DNA from: Mycobacterium rhizamassiliense
GTDB taxonomy: Bacteria > Actinomycetota > Actinomycetes > Mycobacteriales > Mycobacteriaceae
Reading direction: 5' to 3'
NCBI RefSeq assembly: GCF_900157375.1
Contig: NZ_LT721901.1
Coordinates: forward strand, 1,261,605-1,325,604
DNA: 64,000 nucleotides
Part shown: one piece after another, positions 52,556-60,734 of the stretch
Layout: the number at the start of each line of letters is the position of its first letter
Numbering within the stretch: position 1 is the stretch's first letter
Program-made: the position numbers and the translations under genes
The notes under the pieces: generated by a model
What the model was told of the DNA's origin: nothing
The model's input: only the letters and a program-made list of their open reading frames with translations
The model's database searches: none

Positions 52556-53629
52556 TTAGAGCGACAGATCGACATCGCCGACGGGGACGGACACGCAGAT
52601 CTGGATGTCCTCGTCGGGTGCGCTAGATACCGATCCGGTGGTCAGGCTGCGCACGGTGCCGGTGTTCTTGCGCCGGGTGCAGGTGTGGCAGATGCCCATC
52701 CGGCAGCCGTTGGCCGGGGCCAGCCCGGCCGCCTCGGCCTGCTCCAGTAGCGAGCGGCCGTCGTCGACGGCGTCGATGCCGCTGTCGGCGAAGGTGATTC
52801 GCCCTCCCGACGGATTAGCCGGTACGGCGACGGCCGGTGGGACGAAGCTTTCGGTGAACACGTTTTCACAGTGCTCGCGGACGGCTTCCACCAAAGCCGT
52901 TGGTCCGCAGACGAATACCGCATCGGGCGACGGCATGGCGTGTGCCAGGTGCCCGGCGCCGAATCTTCCTTCGAGGTCACCCGCACCCGAACGGGTGAAC
53001 CCGTGCAGCACCCGAACGCCGGGCATGGCGGCCAGCTCGTCGCGGTAGCAGGCCTCGGCGGCGTTGCGCGCGTAGTGAACGAACGCGATCTCGCCGTCAT
53101 GGCCCTGGGCGACCAGGGTGCGCAGCATCGCCAGCACCGGCGTGATGCCGCTGCCGCCGGAGACGAAAAGGATCCGCCGCGGGCGCTGGGCCGGCAGCAC
53201 GAAGTCACCGCCGACCCCGCTCAGCCCGACCACCATGCCGCGGCGGGCGCGCTCGTACAGGAAGTTCGACACCAGGCCGCCGTCGTGCTGACCGATCGTC
53301 AGTTCGAGCGTGGCGCCGCCCTCGGCGTTGGCCGGCGAGTAGCAGCGGGTGTGGCGGCGGCCGTCGATCTCGACGGCGACGTTGACGTATTGACCGGCCT
53401 TGACGGCGTGGGCGGAGGAGAACGCCGCGTTCGGCGCCAGGGTGAGGGTGACGCTGCGCGACGTGCTGCGGCGCACGTCGACGACCTTGGCGCGGGCCTC
53501 GCCCAGCGTCCACGTCGGCGCCACCAGCTCGGTGTAGCGGTCCACGCCGTGTGGCCCCGTGAGCAGGTCGACCAGGCCCGAGCCCAAGACGCGCTGGGTC
53601 CAGGTCCGGGTGGAAGTTTGAGTGAACAT
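52556..53629 (-). CDS. Ferredoxin reductase fused to 2Fe-2S domain, Rv3230c-like
   Basis: 357-residue electron-transfer protein. FAD-binding RCYSPAN with VKAGQYVNVAVEIDG, NAD(P)-binding VSGGSGITPVLAMLRTL, FVCGPTALVEAV, then a C-terminal plant-type ferredoxin domain with Cys spacing C-x4-C-x2-C (CRMGICHTC) and a fourth Cys in QICVSVPVG. It passes electrons from NADPH to the desaturase, as Rv3230c does for DesA3. First gene of the operon; ATG 53629 follows the better-conserved N-terminus. Confidence 0.92.
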   Translation of the reverse strand: MFTQTSTRTWTQRVLGSGLVDLLTGPHGVDRYTELVAPTWTLGEARAKVVDVRRSTSRSVTLTLAPNAAFSSAHAVKAGQYVNVAVEIDGRRHTRCYSPANAEGGATLELTIGQHDGGLVSNFLYERARRGMVVGLSGVGGDFVLPAQRPRRILFVSGGSGITPVLAMLRTLVAQGHDGEIAFVHYARNAAEACYRDELAAMPGVRVLHGFTRSGAGDLEGRFGAGHLAHAMPSPDAVFVCGPTALVEAVREHCENVFTESFVPPAVAVPANPSGGRITFADSGIDAVDDGRSLLEQAEAAGLAPANGCRMGICHTCTRRKNTGTVRSLTTGSVSSAPDEDIQICVSVPVGDVDLSL

Positions 53630-53691
53630 ATGTACACCGTGCGACCGCCGACCCCAGTTCGTCAAGGGTTTTGTGCCGGTTTGTGGTAGGC

Positions 53692-53716
53692 TTCACATAG
53701 TGAACAGTCGTACTCC
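53692..53716. promoter_or_regulatory. FabR/DesT-like operator candidate
   Basis: Contains AGTGAAC (53699-53705), the half-site I associate with DesT-type operators, followed by N4 and a 4-of-7 inverted match (GTACTCC). The same GTGAA also forms an exact palindrome TTCAC-ATA-GTGAA at 53692-53704. It overlaps the GTG start of the TetR gene at 53700 and lies 63 bp upstream of the reductase start. Confidence 0.55.
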
Positions 53717-54374
53717 TGGCTCACGGTCACACAAATCCAGCCGGAGCCGCTCGGGCGAAAGTCAGTCGCGCGAGGAGCGCAAGGAGGCGACTCGGCGCGC
53801 CATCATCGCCGCGGCACTCAAGCTTCTCCAGGACCGCAGCCTGTCCAGCCTGAGCCTGCGGGAGGTGACGCGCGAGGTCGGCATCGTGCCCGCGGCGTTC
53901 TACCGCCACTTCGAGTCGATGGAGGCCCTTGGCCTCGTGCTCATCGACGAGTCGTTCCGCAGCCTGCGCGACACCCTGCGCGAGGCGCGCGCCGGCAAGC
54001 TCGACCCCAACCGGGTGATCGAGTCGTCCGTCGAGATCCTGATCGCCAGCGTCGCCGACCGCCGCGAGCATTGGCGACTCATCGGCCGCGAGCGCAACAG
54101 CGGCGTGAGCGTGCTGCGCTACGCAATTCGCACCGAGATCCGGCTGATCACCTCGGAGCTGGCGACCGACCTGGCCCGCTTCCCCGGCCTCAACGCGTGG
54201 AGCACCGAGGACCTCAACGTGCTGGCGACCCTGTTCGTCAACTCGATGATCGTGATCGCCGAGGCGATCGAGGACGCCCAGACCGCCGAGGCGCTAGAAG
54301 ACATCCGCCGCATCGCCGTCAAACAACTCCGGATGATCGCCATTGGCATCGCCGGTTGGCGCAGCAGTCCGTAA
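53700..54374 (+). CDS. FabR/DesT-like TetR repressor
   Basis: 224-residue TetR regulator whose DNA-binding domain, KEATRRAIIAAALKLLQDRSLSSLSLREVTREVGIVPAAFYRHFESMEALGLVLIDE, matches FabR/DesT, the sensors of acyl-CoA unsaturation, more than the other TetRs here. A basic Ser/Arg tail of about 30 residues precedes it. GTG start at 53700; no later start is usable before the domain. Divergent from the desaturase operon, which it is inferred to repress in response to the saturated/unsaturated acyl-CoA ratio. Confidence 0.85.
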   Translation: MNSRTPGSRSHKSSRSRSGESQSREERKEATRRAIIAAALKLLQDRSLSSLSLREVTREVGIVPAAFYRHFESMEALGLVLIDESFRSLRDTLREARAGKLDPNRVIESSVEILIASVADRREHWRLIGRERNSGVSVLRYAIRTEIRLITSELATDLARFPGLNAWSTEDLNVLATLFVNSMIVIAEAIEDAQTAEALEDIRRIAVKQLRMIAIGIAGWRSSP

Positions 54375-54383
54375 CCGCGGACG

Positions 54384-54989
54384 CTAGCGCGCTTCCCGCC
54401 ACATCGCCCACAGCGGGGGCCCGCCGTCGGGCAGCGCGATTTCGCCGGTGACCGAAAAGCCGAAACGCTGGTAATACGGCACGTTTTCCGGCTTGCTCGA
54501 CTCGAGATAGGCCGGGCAGTGCTCGGCATCGCAGCGGTCCAGCCGCGACCGCATCAGGGCCTGCCCAAAACCCTGGCCGCGCACCGTGGGATCGCTGCCG
54601 ATGACGGCCAGGTACCAATGCGGCTCTTCGGGGTGGACGCGCTTCATGGCGTCCTGCACCCCGCGCGCCTGCGCCGTCCGTAAACCGAACACCCGCAGGA
54701 ATGTCGGCACCATGGCCCACTCCGCCCGCCGCGTCTCCTGCCAGCAATTCGGCGGATCCCACAGCGCCGCAGCGCCGATGCCCCGCCCGTCGCACGCAAC
54801 CTCCACGCCGCCATGGGCCAGATGGTGGTGGCGGGTCATCGCCGTGAACATTCCCCTGAGCTGTCGTAGGCGTTTGCCGGCGTCGGGCAGGATCCACTCC
54901 ATCACCGGGTCGTCGTAGAACGCCCGGCTCAAGGTGGCGGCGAGCTCGCCGATGTCGGACTTGTGCGCCGGACGTACCTGCGGGGTCAC
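54384..54989 (-). CDS. GNAT acetyltransferase, Rv0133-like
   Basis: 201-residue GCN5-related N-acetyltransferase. Acetyl-CoA-binding motif A is LAVIGSDPTVRGQGFGQALM (Q/RxxGxG as RGQGFG), with PAYLESSKPENVPYYQRFGFSVTGE as motif B. N-terminal VRPAHKSDIGELAATLSRAFYDDPVMEWILPD. GTG start at 54989. Orthologue of Rv0133; substrate unknown. Confidence 0.88.
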   Translation of the reverse strand: MTPQVRPAHKSDIGELAATLSRAFYDDPVMEWILPDAGKRLRQLRGMFTAMTRHHHLAHGGVEVACDGRGIGAAALWDPPNCWQETRRAEWAMVPTFLRVFGLRTAQARGVQDAMKRVHPEEPHWYLAVIGSDPTVRGQGFGQALMRSRLDRCDAEHCPAYLESSKPENVPYYQRFGFSVTGEIALPDGGPPLWAMWREAR

Positions 54990-55182
54990 GATCTCAGGCT
55001 AACGCTCCGGCGACACCGCACGCGAGACGCGTGATCCTAGCGGCCCCGTCGGGCGTCCGCGACCCGGTGCAGAGTTCACCAATTGCATTGTGAGAGTTGG
55101 CTATCCGTTGCCCCCGGCAATCTGGTGGGTCGCCAGCGGCGGCCCTAGAGTTCGCCACGTTACCCAACTGAATGGAGCGGAC

Positions 55183-55305
55183 ATGTCTCGCGTCACCGCG
55201 AAGGTCGTCGTCGCTTTGATTGTCGCTCTCACCGCCGTGGGGACGTCCGGATACGGGGCCGCCCCGGCCGCTCCCAGCACCGGCCCTAACGCCGCGACGG
55301 CCTAA
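55183..55305 (+). CDS. Small exported or membrane peptide upstream of fgd2
   Basis: 40-residue frame beginning ATG at 55183 with GAGCGGAC upstream. The N-terminus has two basic residues and a hydrophobic run (VVVALIVALTAVGTSGYGA), then a Pro/Ala/Ser/Thr tail ending NAATA. It looks like a signal peptide with a very short mature part or a single-span membrane peptide. It ends 17 bp before fgd2 on the same strand and may be co-transcribed. No family recognised. Confidence 0.5.
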   Translation: MSRVTAKVVVALIVALTAVGTSGYGAAPAAPSTGPNAATA

Positions 55306-55322
55306 GGCAGTATCTTGGTCGC

Positions 55323-56426
55323 GTGAGTCGCATTTCGCGGCGGACGTTCGGGCGGTTGGCCGCCGGGGCAGGCGCGCTAGGCGCCGCCGGGATGTCTGGC
55401 GGGTGCGATAAGCCGGGCGCCGATCAGGCCAAGCCCAAGCCCACGGCTCCCCCGCCCCCGACGGTCAAGGGCGTGGGGATGATCCTCGGCCACGAGCAAT
55501 TCCGCACCGATCAGCTGGTGGCGCAAGCCCGGGCGGCCGAAGACGCTGGCTTTCAATACGTCTGGGCCAGCGACCACATCCAGCCCTGGCAGGACAACGA
55601 AGGCCATTCGATGTTTCCGTGGCTGACCCTGGCGCTGGTCGGCAACAGCACCAGCCACATCTCGTTCGGCACCGGCGTCACCACCCCGACCTACCGCTAC
55701 CACCCCGCGACCGTCGCACAGGCATTTGCCTCCCTGGCACTGCTCAGCCCCGGGCGGGTGTTTTTGGGGCTGGGTACCGGCGAGCAGCTCAACGAGAAGG
55801 CCACCACCAACACCTTCGGTAACTACAAGGAGCGGCACGACCGGCTGATCGAGGCCATCGGGCTGATCCGCCAGCTGTGGACCGGTCAGCGAATCTCGTT
55901 CGCGGGCCAGTATTTTCAGACGGATTCCTTGAAGCTGTACGACGTGCCGGCCACGCCACCGCCGATTTTCGTGGCGGCCAGCGGCCCGAAGAGCGCAAAG
56001 CTGGCCGGACAATACGGCGACGGCTGGATCACCCAGTCCCGCGACGTCAGGAACCCCAAGCTGCTCGCCGCACTGAGCGCGGGCGCGCAAGCCGCCGGGC
56101 GCGACCCCAACACCTTGGGTAAACGCGTCGAGGTGTTCGCCGTCGTGGGCGATAGCGCGCAGGCCAACCGGGCCGCCAACCTATGGCGTATTTGCGCCGG
56201 CGGCTTCGACCAGCCCAACCCCGCCGAGATCCAGCGCTCGGCCGAGTCGGTCCCGCTCGACAAGGTGCTCGCCAACTGGACGGTCGGCACGGATCCCGCC
56301 ACGCACGTCACCGCCGTGCAGGCGATCCTCGACGCCGGCGCCGTCCCGTTCATGCACTTCCCTCAGGACGACCCGATCACCGCCATCAATTTCTATCGCG
56401 ACAATGTCTTGGCGAAGCTGCACTGA
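55323..56426 (+). CDS. fgd2: F420-dependent hydroxymycolic acid dehydrogenase
   Basis: 367-residue orthologue of Rv0132c. Twin-arginine signal SRRTFGRLAAGAGALG followed by a lipobox-like GMSGGC (Cys about residue 28), so it is probably a Tat-exported lipoprotein. The LLM TIM barrel follows: YVWASDHIQPWQDNEGHSMFPWL, GTGVTTPTYRYHPATVAQAFASL, GRVFLGLGTGEQLNEK. Rv0132c oxidises hydroxymycolic to ketomycolic acids with F420 and is a target of pretomanid-related inhibition studies; that activity is inferred here. GTG start at 55323. Confidence 0.92.
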   Translation: MSRISRRTFGRLAAGAGALGAAGMSGGCDKPGADQAKPKPTAPPPPTVKGVGMILGHEQFRTDQLVAQARAAEDAGFQYVWASDHIQPWQDNEGHSMFPWLTLALVGNSTSHISFGTGVTTPTYRYHPATVAQAFASLALLSPGRVFLGLGTGEQLNEKATTNTFGNYKERHDRLIEAIGLIRQLWTGQRISFAGQYFQTDSLKLYDVPATPPPIFVAASGPKSAKLAGQYGDGWITQSRDVRNPKLLAALSAGAQAAGRDPNTLGKRVEVFAVVGDSAQANRAANLWRICAGGFDQPNPAEIQRSAESVPLDKVLANWTVGTDPATHVTAVQAILDAGAVPFMHFPQDDPITAINFYRDNVLAKLH

Positions 56427-56432
56427 ACGGCG

Positions 56433-56942
56433 CTAGCCCTCCGGTGAGGGATCGGATGAATCCCAGTAGCGGCTCATCAGTTCCGTCGCCCATCGGGGTT
56501 GGCGGACCGGCCCGCGGGGGCCGAATTCCCTCATGTATGGCTTGATGTCGACGACGGGCGTGCCGTCGATGGCGTCGAGTCCGCGCACCGCGATCTCGCG
56601 ACCGTTGACGCCCAGCACGGCGCAGGTGGTGACACCGAGCCGGTTGGGCCGGTTCTTGGCCCGCTGCGCGAAGATGCCCACCTGCGGCCAGTCCGGGTTG
56701 CCCCGCGGATGGCGCGCGCCCGTCTCCACCTTGTCCGCGTCCACGCGGTCGAACACGTAGACGACGTCGATGTGCGAGAAGGCGTCCAGGCCCTGCAGCG
56801 CCGACTCGTCGAAATCGTCGGACATGCGGATCACGGTGGTCTCGAGGTCCCAGTCGTCGTCGGTCGCAACGCTTCGGGTGCTGTGCACCGTGGCCACCGT
56901 GACGATCGGGATGTGGCCCTCGGACTCGGTATCACCATTCAT
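56433..56942 (-). CDS. TrmO/TsaA-like protein
   Basis: 169-residue protein of the TsaA/TrmO family (SAM-dependent N6-methylation of t6A37 in tRNA in E. coli). Segments: VATVHSTRSV, QGLDAFSHIDVVYVFDRV, ARHPRGNPDWPQVGIFAQRAKNRPNRLGVTTCAVLGVNGREIAVRGLDAIDGTPVVDIKPYMREFGPRG. The RxKNRPNxLGxT and LDxxDGTPVxDIKPY blocks are diagnostic. Whether this branch modifies tRNA is untested. Convergent with fgd2, divergent from fadE1. Confidence 0.88.
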   Translation of the reverse strand: MNGDTESEGHIPIVTVATVHSTRSVATDDDWDLETTVIRMSDDFDESALQGLDAFSHIDVVYVFDRVDADKVETGARHPRGNPDWPQVGIFAQRAKNRPNRLGVTTCAVLGVNGREIAVRGLDAIDGTPVVDIKPYMREFGPRGPVRQPRWATELMSRYWDSSDPSPEG

Positions 56943-56989
56943 CTTCGACGCCGCCTTCGCTCAGGTCACAGCCCCACATCTACCATGGG

Positions 56990-58336
56990 GTGACTTCATC
57001 TAACCGGTGCAACGGTGCGCTGGAGAACGGTTGTGAGACGGTGTGGGATTTCGAGACTGACCCGGAATATCAGGCGAAGCTGGACTGGGTCCAAAAGTTC
57101 ATGACCGAAGAGCTGGAACCGCTCGACCTGGTCGCCCTCGATCCGTACGACAAGCAGAACGCCGAGATGATGAGCATCCTGCGGCCGTTGCAGCAGCAGG
57201 TGAAGGACCAGGGCCTGTGGGCCGCACACCTGGGGCCCGAGCTCGGCGGTCAGGGCTTCGGTCAGGTGAAGCTCGCGCTGCTGAACGAGATCCTCGGGCG
57301 CTCCCGCTGGGCGCCGTCGGTGTTCGGTTGCCAGGCGCCGGATTCCGGTAACGCCGAGATTCTCGCGCTGTTCGGTACCGACGAGCAGAAGGCCCGCTAC
57401 CTACAGCCCCTGCTCGACGGCGAGATCTCGTCCTGCTACTCGATGACCGAACCGCAGGGCGGCTCGGACCCCGGGATGTTCGTGACGAGCGCGACGCGCG
57501 ACGGCGACGACTGGGTCATCAACGGGGAGAAGTGGTTTTCCAGCAACGCCAAGCACGCGTCGTTCTTCATCGTCATGGCGGTAACCAAGCCCGACGCCCG
57601 GACGTACGACAAGATGTCGCTGTTCATTGTCCCGGGCGAGACGCCGGGCATCGAGATCATCCGCAATGTCGCGGTGGGCGGCGAGTCGGGCAAGCACGGC
57701 TCGCACGGGTACGTGCGCTACAACGACGTGCGCGTGCCCGCCGATCATGTGCTCGGCGGTGAGGGCTCGGCCTTCATGATCGCGCAGACCCGCCTCGGCG
57801 GCGGCCGTGTCCACCACGCGATGCGCACAATCGCTTTGGCGCGCAAGGCTTTTGACATGATGTGCGAGCGCGCGGTGTCGCGCAAGACCCGGCAGGGTCA
57901 TCTGTCCGACTTCCAGATGACGCAGGAGAAGATCGCCGACAGCTGGATCCAGATCGAGCAGTTCCGGCTGCTGGTGCTGCGCACCGCCTGGCTGATCGAC
58001 AAGCATCACGACTACCAGAAGGTGCGCCGCGACATCGCGGCTGTGAAGGTCGCGATGCCCCAGGTGCTGCACGACGTTGCGCAGCGCGCCCTGCACCTAC
58101 ACGGCGCGCTCGGGGTCTCCGACGAGATGCCCTTCGTCAAGATGATGGTGGCCGCCGAATCGCTGGGCATCGCCGACGGCGCCACCGAGCTGCACAAGAT
58201 GACGGTGGCCCGCCGCACGTTGCGCGAATACACGCCTGTGACAACGCCTTTCCCGTCACAGCACATCCCGACGCGACGCGCGGAGGCCCAAGCGCGGCTG
58301 GCCGAACGCCTGGAACACTCGATCGCCGAGTTCTAA
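56990..58336 (+). CDS. fadE1: Acyl-CoA dehydrogenase FadE1
   Basis: 448-residue acyl-CoA dehydrogenase, orthologue of Rv0131c by position. SCYSMTEPQGGSDPGMFVTSATRDGDDWVINGEKWFSSNAKHASF is the substrate/FAD loop; GGESGKHGSHGYVRYNDVRVPADHVLGGEGSAF and LHLHGALGVSDEMPFVKMMVAAESLGIADGATELHKMTVARR follow. Oxidises an unknown acyl-CoA. The first 17 residues (SSNRCNGALENGCET) are atypical, so GTG 57041 directly before WDFETDPEYQ is a plausible alternative start. Convergent with htdZ. Confidence 0.92.
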   Translation: MTSSNRCNGALENGCETVWDFETDPEYQAKLDWVQKFMTEELEPLDLVALDPYDKQNAEMMSILRPLQQQVKDQGLWAAHLGPELGGQGFGQVKLALLNEILGRSRWAPSVFGCQAPDSGNAEILALFGTDEQKARYLQPLLDGEISSCYSMTEPQGGSDPGMFVTSATRDGDDWVINGEKWFSSNAKHASFFIVMAVTKPDARTYDKMSLFIVPGETPGIEIIRNVAVGGESGKHGSHGYVRYNDVRVPADHVLGGEGSAFMIAQTRLGGGRVHHAMRTIALARKAFDMMCERAVSRKTRQGHLSDFQMTQEKIADSWIQIEQFRLLVLRTAWLIDKHHDYQKVRRDIAAVKVAMPQVLHDVAQRALHLHGALGVSDEMPFVKMMVAAESLGIADGATELHKMTVARRTLREYTPVTTPFPSQHIPTRRAEAQARLAERLEHSIAEF

Positions 58337-58365
58337 AGGCATCTCGGCCCGAGCGTCGACTTGTC

Positions 58366-58379
58366 GGGCTGAAAAGCCC
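58366..58379. terminator. Short stem-loop between fadE1 and htdZ
   Basis: GGGCT-GAAA-AGCCC hairpin in the 76-bp gap between convergent genes, with an alternative overlapping stem GCCCGA/TCGGGC at 58347-58369. No T-tract follows. It may act as a weak bidirectional terminator. Confidence 0.35.
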
Positions 58380-58412
58380 AATCAGCCCCCAACAATTCGA
58401 CGTTCGGCGCGC

Positions 58413-58868
58413 CTAGGTGATGTAGCGGACGATGCTTTCGGCCACGCAGGCCGGCTTGGCCGACCCGTCGATCTCGACGGTGGTCGACACGATCGCCTGC
58501 ACGGCGCCGTTGCCGACGTCCTCGACGCTGACCAACGAACTCTGCGCGCGCACCCGGGAGCCGACCGGCACTGGCGCGGGAAAGCGAACCTTGTTGAGGC
58601 CGTAGTTGATCGCGAGCTTGATGCCCTTGACGGTGTACATGTCGTGTTGCATCCGGGGCAGCAGCGACAGGGTCATGTAGCCGTGGGCGATGGTCGTGCC
58701 GAACGGGCCGGCGGCCGCCTTCTCGGGATCGACGTGAATCCATTGGTGATCGCCGGTCGCATCGGCAAACAGGTTGACCTCTTCTTGAGTGATGGTCACC
58801 CAGTCGCTCTGCCCGATAGTCTCGCCCGCGGCGGCGGCGAGGTCGGCGACTGACTCGAAAGTGCGCAT
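58413..58868 (-). CDS. htdZ: MaoC-like (R)-hydroxyacyl dehydratase HtdZ
   Basis: 151-residue hotdog hydratase, orthologue of Rv0130 with the same length. The hydratase-2 signature is present: FADATGDHQWIHVDPEKAA (Asp and His catalytic) followed by AHGYMTLSLLPRM. Hydrates trans-2-enoyl-CoA or dehydrates (R)-3-hydroxyacyl thioesters. AAGGAGA precedes the ATG at 58868. Possibly co-regulated with fadE1, though the two converge. Confidence 0.93.
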   Translation of the reverse strand: MRTFESVADLAAAAGETIGQSDWVTITQEEVNLFADATGDHQWIHVDPEKAAAGPFGTTIAHGYMTLSLLPRMQHDMYTVKGIKLAINYGLNKVRFPAPVPVGSRVRAQSSLVSVEDVGNGAVQAIVSTTVEIDGSAKPACVAESIVRYIT

Positions 58869-58903
58869 GGTCTCTCCTTTGATCGTGGGTAAGCATAGAA
58901 CTC

Positions 58904-59401
58904 GTGAGACTGCTGCTGATCGCCGATACCCACGTCCCGAAACGCGCCCGCGAATTGCCCGCGCGGCTGTGGGACGAGGTCGCCGCGGCCGACGTCGTAG
59001 TACACGCCGGTGACTGGGTGACGGTCGAGTTGGTCGACGAGCTGCAATCGCGGTCCGCCCGGCTGGTCGCGTGCTGGGGCAACAACGACGGGCCCGACGT
59101 GCGGGCGCGGCTGCCGGAGCGGGCGGACGTGACACTGGCCGGGGTCCACCTGACCGTCGTGCACGAGACCGGCGCCAGCTCGGGCCGCGACGCGCGGATG
59201 TCGCGGCTGTACCCCGACACCGACGTTCTGGTGTTCGGGCACAGCCACATCCCCTGGGACACCATGACGACTACCGGGCTGCGCCTGCTGAACCCGGGCT
59301 CCCCCACCGACCGGCGCAAACAGCCGTTCTGCAGCTACATGACCGCCAGCCTCGACGACGGGAACGTGACGGACGTCATGCTGCACCGCCTCGACAAGTA
59401 G
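58904..59401 (+). CDS. YfcE/MJ0936-type metallophosphoesterase
   Basis: 165-residue calcineurin-like phosphoesterase. All metal motifs are visible: LIADTHVP (Asp, His), VHAGDW, CWGNNDGPD (Asn-Asp), VVHETG, and FGHSHIPW near the C-terminus. Single-domain enzymes of this size hydrolyse phosphodiesters, with variable natural substrates. 36 bp divergent from htdZ and followed by the MarR-ABC locus. No orthologue lies between htdZ and fbpC in M. tuberculosis as I recall it. Confidence 0.9.
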   Translation: MRLLLIADTHVPKRARELPARLWDEVAAADVVVHAGDWVTVELVDELQSRSARLVACWGNNDGPDVRARLPERADVTLAGVHLTVVHETGASSGRDARMSRLYPDTDVLVFGHSHIPWDTMTTTGLRLLNPGSPTDRRKQPFCSYMTASLDDGNVTDVMLHRLDK

Positions 59402-59457
59402 CTCAGCTAAAGCCGCGACATAGCTCGCGCACATCTTTAGCTCGTAAACAGAGGTAT

Positions 59458-59919
59458 ATGCACGCGCTGAAAGCAGACGAGGAGCTGGCGGCCGAGGTGT
59501 TCGGCGTCGTCGGGCGATTTCGCCGACAACTCCGGCGCTCGGCGGGCCGCGAGTTCGATTCCGCACGGATCACCGGGTCGCAGACGGAGCTGCTGTGGCT
59601 CGTCGGCCGCCAACCGGGGATCTCGGTGCGCGCCGCGGCCGCCGAATTGGGGCTGGTGCCCAACACCGCTTCGACGCTGGTCTCCAAGCTGGTCGCCAGC
59701 GGCCTGCTGATCCGGACCGTCGACGAGACCGACCGGCGCGCCTGCCAGCTGCGGCTCGCTGAGCCGACGCAGCAAGTCGTCGACGCGTCCCGAGCCGCCC
59801 GCCGGCTGCTGCTGAATGACGTGCTCGACGAGCTAGAAAGCGATCAAATCGATTCTCTGACAAAGGGGTTGGAGGTTCTCAACACGATGACACGACGACT
59901 AGGGGAGCGCAGACCATGA
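59458..59919 (+). CDS. MarR-family regulator
   Basis: 153-residue MarR protein with winged helix: SQTELLWLVGRQPGISVRAAAAELGLVPNTASTLVSKLVASGLLIRTVDETDRRACQLRLAEP, the DxRxxxLxLT wing being present as DRRACQLRL. The dimerisation helices are at both ends. Its stop overlaps the ABC ATPase start by 4 bp, so it is coupled to the exporter and probably represses it until a drug or metabolite binds. Confidence 0.88.
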   Translation: MHALKADEELAAEVFGVVGRFRRQLRRSAGREFDSARITGSQTELLWLVGRQPGISVRAAAAELGLVPNTASTLVSKLVASGLLIRTVDETDRRACQLRLAEPTQQVVDASRAARRLLLNDVLDELESDQIDSLTKGLEVLNTMTRRLGERRP

Positions 59920-60734
59920 CCGAACTACTGCCGATGGCGATCGATTGCCAGCACCTGACTTACCGCTACGGCCAGTTCACCGCGGTCGACGACCTGACGT
60001 TGAAGGTGCGCCCCGGCGAGACCATGGGCCTGCTCGGTCCCAACGGCGCGGGCAAGACGACCCTGGTGCGGATGCTGACCACGCTGACACCGATCCAGCG
60101 CGGCGACTTGCGCATCTTCGGGTTGGACTCCGTGCGCCAGACCACCGACATTCGCAGCAATATCGGCTATGTGCCACAACAACTCTCGATCGAGCCAGCG
60201 CTGAGTGGGCGACAGAACGTCGAATGGTTCGCGCGCCTCTACGGCGTCCCCCGCGCCGAGCGGACCGACCGGGTCGAGCAGGCACTGGCCGCGATGGAGC
60301 TGCTCGACGTGGCCGACCGGCTGGCGGGGGCCTACTCCGGCGGCATGGTGCGCCGCCTCGAGGTGGCCCAGGCGCTGGTGAACCGCCCGTCGCTGCTGGT
60401 GCTGGACGAACCGACCGTCGGGTTGGATCCCATTGCTCGCGACGGCGTCTGGACCCAGGTGCAGAGCATGCAGGCCGAGTTCGGCATGACCGTGCTGCTG
60501 ACCACCCACTACATGGAAGAGGCCGACGCCCTGTGCGACCGCGTCGCGCTGATGCATCGCGGCGTGCTGCGGGCGGTGGGGACGCCGACGGAGCTGAAGT
60601 CGAAGGTGTCGCCGAGCGCCACGCTCGAGGACGTGTTCCGCCACTATGCGGCCTCGGACCTGAGCGAGGCGTCGGAGCCGTCCGACTTCCGCGAAATCCG
60701 TTCCAGCAGAAAGGTTGCTAGCCGTGCGAGTTGA
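59916..60734 (+). CDS. ABC transporter ATP-binding protein (drug exporter type)
   Basis: 272-residue ATPase. Walker A GPNGAGKTTLVRML, Q-loop YVPQQLS, signature YSGGMVRRLEVAQAL, Walker B LLVLDEPTVGLDP, switch His in TTHYMEEADALCDRV. The C-terminal part resembles the DrrA/daunorubicin subgroup. Pairs with the permease whose GTG start lies 11 bp inside its end. Likely an exporter of an antibiotic-like or lipid molecule. Confidence 0.93.
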   Translation: MTELLPMAIDCQHLTYRYGQFTAVDDLTLKVRPGETMGLLGPNGAGKTTLVRMLTTLTPIQRGDLRIFGLDSVRQTTDIRSNIGYVPQQLSIEPALSGRQNVEWFARLYGVPRAERTDRVEQALAAMELLDVADRLAGAYSGGMVRRLEVAQALVNRPSLLVLDEPTVGLDPIARDGVWTQVQSMQAEFGMTVLLTTHYMEEADALCDRVALMHRGVLRAVGTPTELKSKVSPSATLEDVFRHYAASDLSEASEPSDFREIRSSRKVASRAS

